From the NCBI GenBank assembly GCA_947069175.1, contig CAMTDV010000022.1, positions 36,166,476 to 36,230,475 of the forward strand: DNA of 64,000 nucleotides, read 5' to 3'. The position numbers and the translations under genes are program-made. Shown one piece after another: positions 47,218 through 57,687 of the stretch. Source of the stretch: Scalesia atractyloides (taxonomy: Eukaryota; Streptophyta; Magnoliopsida; Asterales; Asteraceae). The notes beneath the pieces were generated by a model. It did no database searches. It was not told the origin of the DNA and saw nothing but the letters and a program-made list of their open reading frames with translations. Within the stretch, counting starts at the first letter, position 1, and every line of letters starts with the position of its first letter.

Positions 47218-48788
47218 TTAGAAATCATGGTCGTTTAGGGTGAGCGTACAGTTGCGTAAAATAGAGTCTAATGAAACAGGTTTTTCGTCCGCAACTTCCA
47301 CCGTTATGGATTCCGCGAGCTTATCCCGATTTTTACTTAAGATAGGTTCAAATTCTAATGACACGAAACTTCTATCCGCACCAGTATCAAATAACATAGA
47401 GGCATATCTACCATTTATAAGAAACGTACCGTTGACCACATTGCCGTCAGCTCTGGCCTGGTTTGCGTTAATATTGAAAGCTCTTCCTCTAGCAGGTGGA
47501 GGAGCTTGGTTTGCTTGATTCACAGGGTTAGCTTGGGCCTGAGCATGAATAATATTGACCAGCCTTGGACATGTGTTTCTGAAATGACTTGGATCGCCGC
47601 AGTTGAAACAAGCCCGCGTAGGTTGGCCCATAGGGTAATTGGGTTGATAGTATGTTTGGGCCAAATGTTGAGTGGGTGGAAATGGTAGTTGTTGTTGTGC
47701 TTGACCCATTAACTATTGGTGGGTTTGGGTTATAGGTTGGTGGCGGTTTGTTCGTTGAAGCGTGCGGCAGTTTTGAACAGTGTGTCCGGCGCGACCGCAG
47801 CCGGTACAGTATTGGCAAGGATAATCAGGGGAGTGGTGATACTGACAACGGTTACATTTTGGTAGTGGCCCTGTATATGGTTTTCTGTATGGCGCGGGTG
47901 GAGGAGTGGCTTGAGTGATGGGTGCAGCAGGAACAGGGGTGTTGGTTTGGGTGACTGCAAAGTTCCTGGTGTTACGCTTCCTCTTGTTAGCAAATTTAGA
48001 GGAAGGAGTGGGGTGATTTGAGGTTTGTCCCTCAGCAGGGGCTTTCTTCTTTTCCTCTTTGAACTTCCCATTGCGAATTCGGTTTTCGGTCAGTTCTGTT
48101 GCCAACTCCATGGCAGCTTCGAGTGTTACCGGTGAAACGCTGAGGACCGAATCTTGGATTTTCGAGGGAAGTCCTCGAATGTAATGTTCGATCAGGCGGT
48201 AGGTTGGAGTGAATAAGTTTGGAACCATTTGGTTCAACTCCAAGAACCTTTTGTTGTAAGTGGAGTGATCACCCTTTTTTGCTTCAAGGCATGAAATTCA
48301 TCTTCCAATTTCTTAATTTCACTTCTAGGACAGAATCGCCTAGTCATGATTTCCCTTAACTCCTCCCAAGTTAAGGCCATCGTATCTTCTGTTCCCCTCT
48401 TTCCTTTCTCAGTATTCCACCAAGTGAGAGCTACACCAAGTAGTCTCCCGGTGGCATAACGAACTTTGCGATCCTCAGGACAATCGCAATTTAAGAAAAC
48501 GTTCTCCATCTCCTCGAACCAATGCAGGAGGGCAGTGACTCCCTCAGTCCCTTCGAATTTTGGAGGATCACAGGACTTAAAATGTTTGTAAGAGCATTTG
48601 ACGGTATGAGGGTTGTCGATGTTCTGGTCCTGTTGTTGAGGAGGGTTAGTAGGATTAGCAGCAAGGGCTTGTTGTACTTGTACTATGATGTCAGGCAATA
48701 TCGTGGCCATTTGATTCGCGATATGAGTGGCCAAACGTTCCCGAGACTTTTCCGATTTCCTACCCCTTCGATGCTGTCTAGACGACAT
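47218..48788 (-). pseudogene. Tekay-like gag with zinc knuckles and protease start
   Basis: Starts at ATG 48788 (MSSRQHRRGRKSEKSRERL). The gag domain (48234-48788) has CDPPKFEGTEGVTALLHWFE and ATGRLLGVALTWWN. A frameshift near 48270 moves on to 47713-48243 (HYIRGLPSKIQDSV; knuckle CTGCGRAGHTVQNC). A stop near 47713 separates a last piece (47218-47709) with CFNCGDPSHFRNTC and the protease active site MLFDTGADRSFVS. Gag would build the particle. Breaks seen: one frameshift and two stops. Confidence 0.85.
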
Positions 48789-49580
48789 CTACAGGATCAT
48801 AAAATGAGAAGATTGTGAGTTTATGGTATCTTTTTAGGTGTCATGTGTCTTTAAGAAAATGAAAATAACATAAATATCAATAATGCAACTACATCCAAAG
48901 GATGTCTTGGGTTCGCTCATGTTAGGCCTCAAATGTCCCCCATACCTTCACCTACATAGTCATGTGGGCCCCCATGGCTATTGGCTTGGTAGGTTTCACA
49001 TTAGTATTAGCAATTTAACACTCGCATCCCCCGAATGCAAACCACAAAATATGTTCATGAGATGTTTGGTCGGAACGTGTCCAGGTGTAGACACAATGAC
49101 AACTCAAAGTGGGATTTGCTCTCACGACGTTTGGTATAGCATGCTTTGGCCTAATAGGTATTTCGTACTCTCGTCGTTAGTCCCAGGTAGGCAAACTGGT
49201 CCTTTATTTTGGATTTATACGAATGCCAGCCTAGACAGGACGTTCCGACTACCGGTACTAGTACCCTTCCAGTTACTACATGCCCGTCATGAGAACTCAC
49301 TTTGATGAGATTTGAAAACACGAAAATCATTGTAAAATCAATCATGATGTGGTGTGTGCTTGCATGGATGTGATATGTTATGATCATACGATTTCATGAT
49401 AGGCATTATTTGATAATACATACTTATGAACATGCTTGAACAATATCAAATGTAACATTTAACATAAAAATATAAACATCATGAAATTTGGCATATAACA
49501 CATAAACTTCTTACAAGTTTCTAATCGACTATAGTATAGGCTCTAAGGGTCTAATAACCTATCCTATATCCCTATAGTCA
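48789..49580 (-). other. Tekay-like 5' leader
   Basis: Untranslated region between the primer binding site and gag (about 790 bp). Open frames here (48883-49305) show no domain. Confidence 0.6.
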
Positions 49581-49595
49581 TGGCTCTGATACCAA
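49581..49595 (-). other. Primer binding site of the Tekay-like element
   Basis: The minus strand reads TTGGTATCAGAGCCA, the exact initiator Met tRNA complement, two bases from the LTR. Confidence 0.85.
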
Positions 49596-50067
49596 TCTGT
49601 CACACCCCGACCCGCAGCGGAAATAAGAGTCGGGGCATAATTGGGTTATCACCAAAGCACATGACATTTACTATTATGTTTCATAATTAAATGAAGTCAA
49701 AGTTACATTTCTCAAACATTCAAACATGTTCATTCATTACAAGGGAAAATAACCAAACATAATAATCCAAATACTAAATCGTTTTATTTCTTCTAATCCA
49801 GGTCCTATGTGTTCCTAGCTGCTGCTGGTTCACCTGTATCATGTGTAAAATGGGAGGTTTTGGGTCAACATAAGTTGGCGAGTGAACCTCATAGATAAAC
49901 ATTTGATAATGATTATATGGTTAGTTTATCAATAAAATATTGTGCATAATCATAAAAGAGCACATGTAAGTAATCAAACATTGGCATTTAGCAGTTACAA
50001 TTATAACATACATTATCATTTGATAGCATACATGAACATACCAATATCATATGATAACTAACATAAA

Positions 50068-50302
50068 TGAACTGTGCGATCAAGGCTCAATCAAACAGAG
50101 CCGATCGTATTGCATGAACTGGAAATGTAAATTGAACTGTGCGCTCAAGGCTCAATCAAACGGAGCCGAACGTATTGCATGAACTGGAAATATAAATTGA
50201 ACTGTGCACTCAAGCTCAATCAAACGGAGCCGAGCGTATTGCATGTATTGAAATGTAAAATGAAATGACCGATCAAGGCTCAATCAAACGGAGCCGATCG
50301 TG
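50068..50302. repeat. 65-bp minisatellite in right LTR
   Basis: Copy of the array at 41770-42003, with the same GGCTC/GAGCC stem in most units. Confidence 0.85.
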
Positions 50303-50857
50303 CGGGCACGCCAAGATCAACCGCATAATTAAATGGGGATCAAACTCAACCTCGATGGATGGGGAGCTGCGGCCTCGGCAATTGCATGTAATGAAAATAA
50401 TAATTTGCATCCAATAATAACTACTTAACAGCAACAAACTAATACACATGTCATGATATGATATATCAACAATAATTTCGTTATAATATGTAAATAAACA
50501 AAGACACATGATACACCCCAAAAACGTGATTAAAACGGGGAATTTGAAAGGTTCACTCACCTTGGATGCGTTGGATTGGAGATAGTGAGATGCGCACGAT
50601 TTAGACGAGCGAGTCGACGAGGAATACTAACCTAAATAATAATGGAAAATATATTAAATGGATGGATTTTATTAAGGATTTTAATGGGATTTTTAGATAT
50701 ATTTTTGTGAGTTTATGGCTATTTTCTATCTTTAAAAATGTTATTTTTAAGTATTTTAAGTTGATTTTTAAATTAAAATAAACAAATAAAAATATATAAA
50801 AAAAATATATTATTTTGTTACTGTTGACCGTTGACCGGTTCGGTCAGCGGTAAATGC

Positions 50858-52196
50858 TGCGCCAAGCGGGATTCGAACCGGTGACCTTCCGTTCACGCGC
50901 ACTTAGCTCTACCAACTGAGCTACGTGACTAACCCGTTAGAAACTTAGTTTTAATTATATTTATATACTTATTTGAGTTAACTGAAAATACCTTTATTTA
51001 CAAAAACGTTTTAATTCAATTGACCGGTGCTTGGGACAGGATTCGAACGCGTGACGTGAAGTTTATCTTGCACACAGTCCACCGCTGGACTGTGTGTCTA
51101 ACCCGGTTATATTCTTGATTTATATTATACTTAACAACTACCCGATTCAACCCGGTTTAGTTCATGATTTAAAAAGAATGTTATTACACAAGTGTGCGCG
51201 TAACAAGGATCGAACTCGGGACATGTCTATGAACTTTGCACACAGTCCACCGCTGGACTGTGTGTCTAACCCGTTTATAATCCGAATTTTAATTACTCTT
51301 ATCCCGTTTTTAAGTTCGTCTTCTTCATTACGATTACAGATTTTTCTCAAACATCTGATTCATGATTTAACTAATTAAAAAACATGACGACTAGCTTGAA
51401 TGTACAAAACCGAACAGTTTGGGGAAAGAAGATACCGGACAGGTTGTCTTCCTTATGGAGTCCGGCGAGAATCAGGCAGCTCTGTTTTCTGAACCTTCGG
51501 CTGAGAGGGTCTATCAACAGAATTAAGGAATTAGATTTGAAATTGAACCAGGGTGCATTGATTATTAGTACGTTTGAATGTGCTTACCGTTAACTAGCGA
51601 GTTTCCGGCAATTCCAGAATTTCTCCGGCGAACACAGAAAATCCAGCAAAGTCGTCTGTGGCTGATTTTGAGTGATGAATTAATGTTAGTAAAGTTCTAA
51701 CAATAGATTGAAATCGCAAGGAAGGAATATCTTACCGGTTTGTGTTGAACACGGTTTTCCGGCGATTTCTGCAGAGAATTCCGGCGAACAGTTTAAGGTG
51801 CTCAAATGATTTGAAAACGCGACGAAAAGGAAAGGGAGTGTTGTTGTGACAGTTCTGAATCGCACAAATGATTGGAACTAGAATTAAATCGGAATTTGAT
51901 AACTTTTCGGTTTCAACTACCGGAAGTGATGAAGTTTTATGATCATTCAATTCGGACGTAATTAGAAACCGAAATGCATCGGTTATAAGCTGGCCAGATG
52001 AAAACGAAGTGATTTGGCGATCGGTTTGCCGATTTCCGTTATTCAGATGGTATTAACGGTTTATTCGAGTTTGTATATAAGATCCAAATGCTCTCCTAAA
52101 GTTAACAGAAAACACTTGGTGGCGAAGTGGTTTGGGGATAGGATGATAAGTTGTTGGAGTTCCTCAGCTGACCCGGGTTCGAGTCCGGCAGCTACA
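50858..52196. other. tRNA-like modules a-d (right LTR copies)
   Basis: The four modules repeat in the same order and orientation as in the left LTR. Module a differs by a G-to-T change in CACTTAGCTC; module d lacks one C in its T-arm. Confidence 0.55.
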
Positions 52197-52384
52197 AATG
52201 TTTTTTATTTATTTTATTTTAACTTTTTATCAAATATAATTTTTATGGTTTAGTTTATTTATTAATTATGTAATGTTTAAACCCAAAATAATCATAAATA
52301 ATTAATGTACTTTCATAACTTGGTATTTGATTACAAAACGGAGCGGGTTTTGAAGACCCGTTTTTTTACAAATGTTACATGCCC

Positions 52385-53650
52385 ACTTGATGTCCATCAG
52401 CTTCATTTCATCTCGGTCAATTTGTTCATAGTCTTCGTTTGTCAAATTGATGTTCCCTATTTGACCTGCAACTAAACCGTAATACGCACTGACCATGGTA
52501 TTTAGAAGTTCTGCATGTTCCTGTGCAACTTCTACGTTAATCTTGGAGAGATTTGACGTGTCAAGTTTGACAGTGTTGAGATTTGCAGATTGCTGTTGCT
52601 TCCATAGAAAGCTTGTTGAGGAGCTTGCTGTGGAGCTTTATGCGCTAAATCCCTTGGCTGTGGAATGAAGGCTTTCGGATCAAAAGTCTGTCCATAGGCT
52701 TGATTACTCGAACCTATAGACTGACTTGATTGAACTAGTTGGGGTAGAAAAGGGTTCACGTTTGACACAAACGCGGTCTGCAGCTTCGGTTGCTGACTTG
52801 AGCTTGTACCTGCATTAATACCTCCAAAATACATTTCAGGGTTTTGTGGAGCAGAGACTCGCTATGCCTTCCGGAGTTCTTCTTCATTCTTTTTCTCCAG
52901 TTTCTGCACAAATTCATAAATACTAATTGAGTCCAAAACACCTGTATGTTTTAAAAGATCAATAAATTGACCCCATTTTAGTGGTAAAGCATCAGCAAAT
53001 CGCATCACAATTTCTTGTGGTGCTGCTAACACTTTATACGAGTACATTTTGCTGAGAAGATGATAAAACCGAGTGGTCATATCATTCAAGGTTTCGTTCT
53101 CCATGAACATGAAACCTTCAAACTCTTTCTAGAGCAGATCATGCCAATCTTCCTGGTAGCAGCGTTACCTTCACCTCTTGCTTCCAAAGTGTTCCACAAA
53201 TTTTTCGTTGTAGTACAATACACAAGCTGATGATAAATGTCTTTATGCAGAGCTTGTGTGAGGATAGCAAATGCCTTTTTCTCTAGATCGTAAGCTTTCT
53301 TGTCACTTTCAACTAGATTGACCAATGTGGTTGGATTTGATCCAGCTTCTTCAAGTGCTTCATTGTAGGGGGTAGTGAAACACGTCCACAATTCCGTTTT
53401 TGACCGAGAACATACTTATGAAAACGACTTTTTCATGAAGGATAATCGTTCATGTGATTTAACTTTGGCGGTCAGTTATTACTCCCTGTTTCACTTTCAC
53501 TCATTAGCAGAGTTTGGATGCTTTGATTGTGATTCGCAACACACGCCCATTGATTTGCAGAGATCATTGTTATATGTTGAGGCATCAAAGATTTTACCCA
53601 TGATGTTGCGGAGCGAAGACTCCTGATTTGAGCTTGAACAACTCCAATCC
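52385..53650 (-). pseudogene. N-terminal half of copia gag
   Basis: Read from about 53630: an MGKIFDAST-type start region with stops, then 53086-53391 (KAFAILTQALHKDIYHQLVY; KNLWNTLEARGEGN), 52862-53110 (LNDMTTRFYHLLSKMYSYKV; EFVQKLEKKNEEEL), a Gln/Ser/Pro-rich part (52532-52834) and 52385-52496 (NLTNEDYEQIDRDEMKLMDI), which is cut by the gypsy insertion and continues at 41299. This is the plant copia gag domain. Four or more frame breaks. Confidence 0.8.
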
Positions 53651-54305
53651 CACGGGTTAGAACTCGTTATATTTTCTTGTTTTATGAAAATTTAAAGGTT
53701 TAAAGTTTCAAAATTATAATTACCTTTTAAAAATTCACAGATATGAAAATATGTCAAATTCTTAAAATCACAAAGCTTTGAAAAACACGAAAAACAAACA
53801 ACAATTGTTTCGTGCGAGACAGTTGTTTCGTGCAAAACAGGATGTTTCGTGCGAGACAGGATGTTTCATGCAGGTCACATGATTCGCACGAAATTTTTCA
53901 GTCACACAAACTGTTTTGGTTCAGTGTTTTTCAGATGAATCTTTTCAGAAATGGTTTAGTGAGAGATTTCCTTTCTTGTGTAGACCTGCCTTTTTCAAAA
54001 ATACCTGTTGTCTTACCCACCTTTAGTTAAAACACAGATTTTAATAGTCCAAGTCCAGATCCAAGTCAGAAAATGTCAGCCCTACCAAAACTAATCATAT
54101 TCAAATTTTTGCAGATTTCTTCTTCAAGAGTGTTCTTCAGAAAAATTTTACCATAAAATTTTCTGCATGCAGCAGATTTTAACCAAGTTTTAAGTTAGTT
54201 AACTATCCAAAACTTATGTTTTCTGCTGGAGATTCAAGAACACTTAGAAATCTTCAAACTAGCTCAGACACAACTAAGCCCGGTTTTGAACAAGGAAAGA
54301 GCCAA
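53651..54305 (-). other. Copia leader with degenerate palindromes
   Basis: Untranslated leader. At 53807-53898 it contains four or five GTTTCGTGCGAGAC / ATTCGCACGAAA variants that resemble the LTR palindrome TTTCGTACGAAA. Confidence 0.6.
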
Positions 54306-54306
54306 A

Positions 54307-54318
54307 GCTCTGATACCA
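54307..54318 (-). other. Primer binding site of the minus-strand copia element
   Basis: The minus strand reads TGGTATCAGAGC, the initiator Met tRNA complement, two bases from the LTR. Confidence 0.85.
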
Positions 54319-54320
54319 CT

Positions 54321-55086
54321 TGTAGATCCACCTGCGGATGGTGTTAAACCAGTTCCTTGTTCAAATGATATACACACAAGTGCGGAATCCAAGTGTGCAT
54401 GCAACCAAAGCAAAGTAAAGAACACTAGGCAACCAAAGATTCACTGTCTTGATTAATGATTGAGAACAAGTACAAACATATACACACAATGCTCGTATGA
54501 CTCAAACAAACTTGCTATGTTCTTGTGTCTTCGTCTTTACCAGAAATGCTAACTTAGATATCCCACACAAAGGATCAGTTTGCTAGCTCGTTCTATTAAC
54601 TTTTTGACCAAAGGGCTCAAAGGCTAACCCTCACTGAGAGGTGCATGTCTGCTTTTATAGTGTCCAAGCTGGTCACTCGTACGAAACACGTTGTCAGACA
54701 TATGGAACACACTATTACAAAGAGACACATCTCCAGAATTTGGTGCGAGTCACTGTTTCGTACGAAATGCTTATGTTTTGTACGAAAGCTCCTTGATTCG
54801 TACGAAACCTGTGTTTCGTACGAAAACCTGTGTTTCGTACGAAATCTTTTGATTCGCACAGAATCCTTCTTCTTGGAGAACGTGTGTAGACTTGACGTTT
54901 ACAAGACTTATCAGTATGCACATATGCAACTGATTAACACAGACAAGCTAAGATGTCATACTAGATCAAGATAGAAGGATATCTCGATCTATTTGACATG
55001 ACTAAACCTATACAGACACTTGAGCAAAGACCGTACAATTACAACTGTAATTAAGAACAAGCGATAGACACAAAACTGTATCAACA
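54321..55086 (-). repeat. 5' LTR of the minus-strand copia element
   Basis: 766 bp, aligned with 33028-33774. It has a richer palindrome cluster (54677-54860), including three exact TTTCGTACGAAA copies. Confidence 0.85.
54677..54860. repeat. TTTCGTACGAAA palindrome cluster in right LTR
   Basis: About seven copies or near copies; exact 12-mers near 54755, 54816 and 54834. One unit (a CCTGTGTTTCGTACGAAA-type repeat) is duplicated relative to the left LTR. Confidence 0.8.
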
Positions 55087-56191
55087 AGCTGCAACCTCGA
55101 TTTATAATAATGCAGTAACTTTACCATGTTACACATGTGTACTGTATGGTATCAACTGGAGGTTTGCATCAAAGTTGAATACTTGCATGTAATAATGCAG
55201 AAACTTCAAATTATACACATGTGTACTTTATGGTATCAACTCGAGGTTTACAGTAACGCTGCATCCACTTATGTAACGTCATGCATCATCTTAACAGTAT
55301 ACACATGTGTATTAAATAATGCATATACTACGAAACTGCATCCTGATATGTAATAATGCATATAATACGTGACTATACACATGTGTACTGAATTGCAACA
55401 ACTGGACGTTTATAACAAAACTGCATAATCACAAATAAAAACCGCAAACTGCAATTATGTGGATAATGAACGGGAATCGATGTGTACCATTAAAACAGTA
55501 AGGGCACCTATGGAATTGGAAGAAAATTTCGTTGTACAAATATGTATAAACAACCATTACAAGATTTAGAAAGAAAAAAACATGAGTTGTACATATGTGT
55601 ATAACATGGGGATAATATAAAACCATGAAATTTATGAGTATTATTATCAATATACGTCTGTGTATATAAGCATACAACATCATCATTCAGATAAAACATA
55701 ATACAAACATCCCAACCATCTGTAATCATGATGACAAAAACTACAAACCTAGAATACATATACAGAGCGATGAAATCAGCATGAAGCAAAACCGAATACA
55801 ACACATGACTGTTAATTGGACTATTGTGGTTGTTATATTGGCCGTCGCTAGTTTGGTTGTTACTACTTGAGTCGACCATGAAAGATCATGAAGATGAACT
55901 ATATGACGTTCAAAGAAAAAATACAGAATGATGAAGAACTGCTCAATTGAAAAAAAAATCTGGTGTGTTTTGACAGGTGATTATAATATAGATCTTGTTT
56001 AGATTTAAAATATATTTTGAATAATCATAAAAATAGGAAAGTGTAACTACTATGGATTAATTAAAATAGTAGTTAATAATAATTTAATGTATAATTACAA
56101 TCCTATCCTTTATAACTAAAAAAATAATCTATGGTCAAGATTAGTTCACTCAGTTCACTCTCAAGAAGTTGTTCACAAATGATCATAATCC
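55087..56191. mobile_element. TA-flanked element, family 1, right part
   Basis: Resumes the element begun at 32689. It contains a tandem array (55090-55440) of ~75-90 bp units, each with the palindrome ACACATGTGTA. It ends ...GTTGTTCACAAATGATCATAATCC, the inverted partner of the left end, followed by (TA)n. Total length without the copia insert is about 1.4 kb. No coding capacity; 55508-55879 is an open frame without a domain. Confidence 0.6.
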
Positions 56192-56229
56192 TATATATAT
56201 ATAATAATATATATATATATATATATGTA

Positions 56230-56530
56230 TGTCTGGGCTTATATTATTAGAGGTTTATACATTAGTGCTACATTTGGGCTTATTGAAGGGTTTTGGGCTT
56301 CCTAGTGTCTCATGGGCATATGGTTGTAACTAATGGGCTAGATGGTTAGTATAAATATATGTATTAGGTTAATGTTTTGTAGTTAGAGAGTTATTATTGA
56401 AAAACTTGTATCAGACACTATTCTGGTGTATGCAAGTTGTTTTTTATTCAAGAGTTGTTCTTCATTCTAATCTTTATTTACACAATCAATTAGTCTCACG
56501 ATACTGTTAGATCCGATTACCGGACTTACA
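56230..56530 (+). mobile_element. ~300 bp solo-LTR-like (TRIM-size) unit
   Basis: TG...CA ends (TGTCTGGGCTTATATT to CCGGACTTACA). It holds a TATA-like box AGTATAAATATATG near 56350 and an R/U5-like tail typical of short copia or TRIM LTRs (GTTCTTCATTCTAATC). Flanks ATGTA/ATATA fit a 5-bp TSD with one change, but lie in a TA tract, so the TSD is weak evidence. Confidence 0.45.
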
Positions 56531-56580
56531 ATATATATATATATATATTATTATAATATATTATGTATGTATGTATGTAT

Positions 56581-57661
56581 AGGTTCATGTGAGAAAATTT
56601 AAAAGTGTGAGAAGGATAAGAAAGATTATGGAGGTGACATGTATCCCTTTTTATTTTGGTAGTTTAAGGGTATAAGTGTAATTTAACTAATAAAATCTAA
56701 TTATGGAATGAATATATGCAACCGATTTTTGGTAGTTATTGTATGGATATTCGAATTTGAAATAACACCACAGCATATATAGTGAAGGCATACATCTTAT
56801 AAAGAGCATAAATATAACTCATAGAAACACCCTAACTCATAAAAACACCACAGCATGTATATTGAAGGCATACATCTTATAAAGAACAAAAATATAACAA
56901 AAATAACACCATAACTCATAAAAACACCACAGCAGTTATATTAAAGGCACACATCTTATAAAGAACACCCTAACATTGAATATAATAGAAATAACACCCT
57001 AATATAACACCAGTCAACACTTTAATCAGAATCAAAACAGAAATAACACCCTAAATATATAAAAACAGAAATAACACCATAACTCTTTGAAGGCAACAGA
57101 AACCTACTGAAGACACCAGAAACCACAGCAATGCAAGGACATTTGTCCTCACATTAAATGTAACAGGAACAAAAGCAAACTCATAAAAACACCACAGCAT
57201 GTATATTGAAGGCATACATCTTATGAAGAACATAAATATAACAGAAATAACACCGTACAATTAAAACACCATTGTATGAACATAGAAAAAACACCATGGA
57301 CTAAAACATCCAAGCGAGACGTAACTTTTTTCTCTACATAAGTATATCAATATGGTACTCATGTTAAAAATAAAAAACACTCGTTATTATGGGGTCATTT
57401 TTTTTAAAAGAGTTACGTATAAAAAGTTATTGATGTTTAAAAAAGAAGGGGGGAACTTTGCATGTGTATTAATGTTAGTTTCTTAATTTAAAATATTAAA
57501 TATACCTTTATACCCTTAATCTAGAAAATTAGTTAGTTTAATAGTCAACATTATTTACAGAATTGCCACTATGATCTCAACCATTAGATTAAATATCTAA
57601 TGGTTTAAATTCTTTCTTATCATTCTCACACTTTTAAATTTTCTCACAATAACCTTACCCC
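56581..57661. mobile_element. TA-flanked element, family 2 (copy 2, inverted)
   Basis: Terminal inverted repeats of about 45 bp share TGTGAGAAAATTTAAAAGTG and ATAAGAAAGA. It lies between (TATG)n/(TA)n and (TA)n tracts. The centre (56760-57290) is an imperfect array of ATAACACC, AAAAACACCACAGCAT and GGCATACATCTTATAAAGAA units. It is the inverse copy of 31618-32676. Confidence 0.65.
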
Positions 57662-57687
57662 TATATATATATATATATATATATATA

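Larger units (their letters stand above)
41301..52379 (-). mobile_element. Young Tekay-like chromovirus (Ty3/gypsy)
   Basis: 11,079 bp with two 2,782 bp LTRs (41301-44082, 49598-52379), TSD TGCCC on both sides (41296-41300, 52380-52384), primer binding site at 49581-49595 and polypurine tract at 44083-44100. Gag, protease, RT, RNase H, integrase and a C-terminal chromodomain-like segment are in the gypsy order on the minus strand. By eye the LTRs differ by only about 1 percent, so insertion was recent relative to the other elements. Gag and protease frames carry two frameshifts and two stops. Confidence 0.9.
49598..52379 (-). repeat. 5' LTR of the Tekay-like element
   Basis: TGTCACACCCCGACCC to AAATGTTACA, 2,782 bp, nearly identical to the left LTR. 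Carries the minisatellite (50068-50302) and tRNA-like modules at 50858-50933, 51027-51104, 51198-51271 (minus) and 52116-52196 (plus). Confidence 0.9.
33028..55086 (-). mobile_element. Sirevirus-like Ty1/copia element hosting a nested gypsy element
   Basis: LTRs at 33028-33774 and 54321-55086 (TGTAGATCCACC to GTATCAACA); flanks AGTTG (33023-33027) and AGCTG (55087-55091), a 5-bp TSD with one C/T change. The initiator Met tRNA binding site is next to the right LTR, so the element reads right to left. Order on the minus strand: leader, gag (split by gypsy at 41301-52379), second zinc knuckle, protease, integrase, RT, RNase H, then 1.7 kb with several polypurine tracts. Integrase before RT marks copia. 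Several polypurine tracts and palindrome clusters in the LTR are reported hallmarks of Sireviruses. All frames are broken. Confidence 0.85.

Noticed and set aside
49151..49387. Open frames in the Tekay-like leader as an extra gene
   Set aside because: No family features; the region is a typical untranslated leader.
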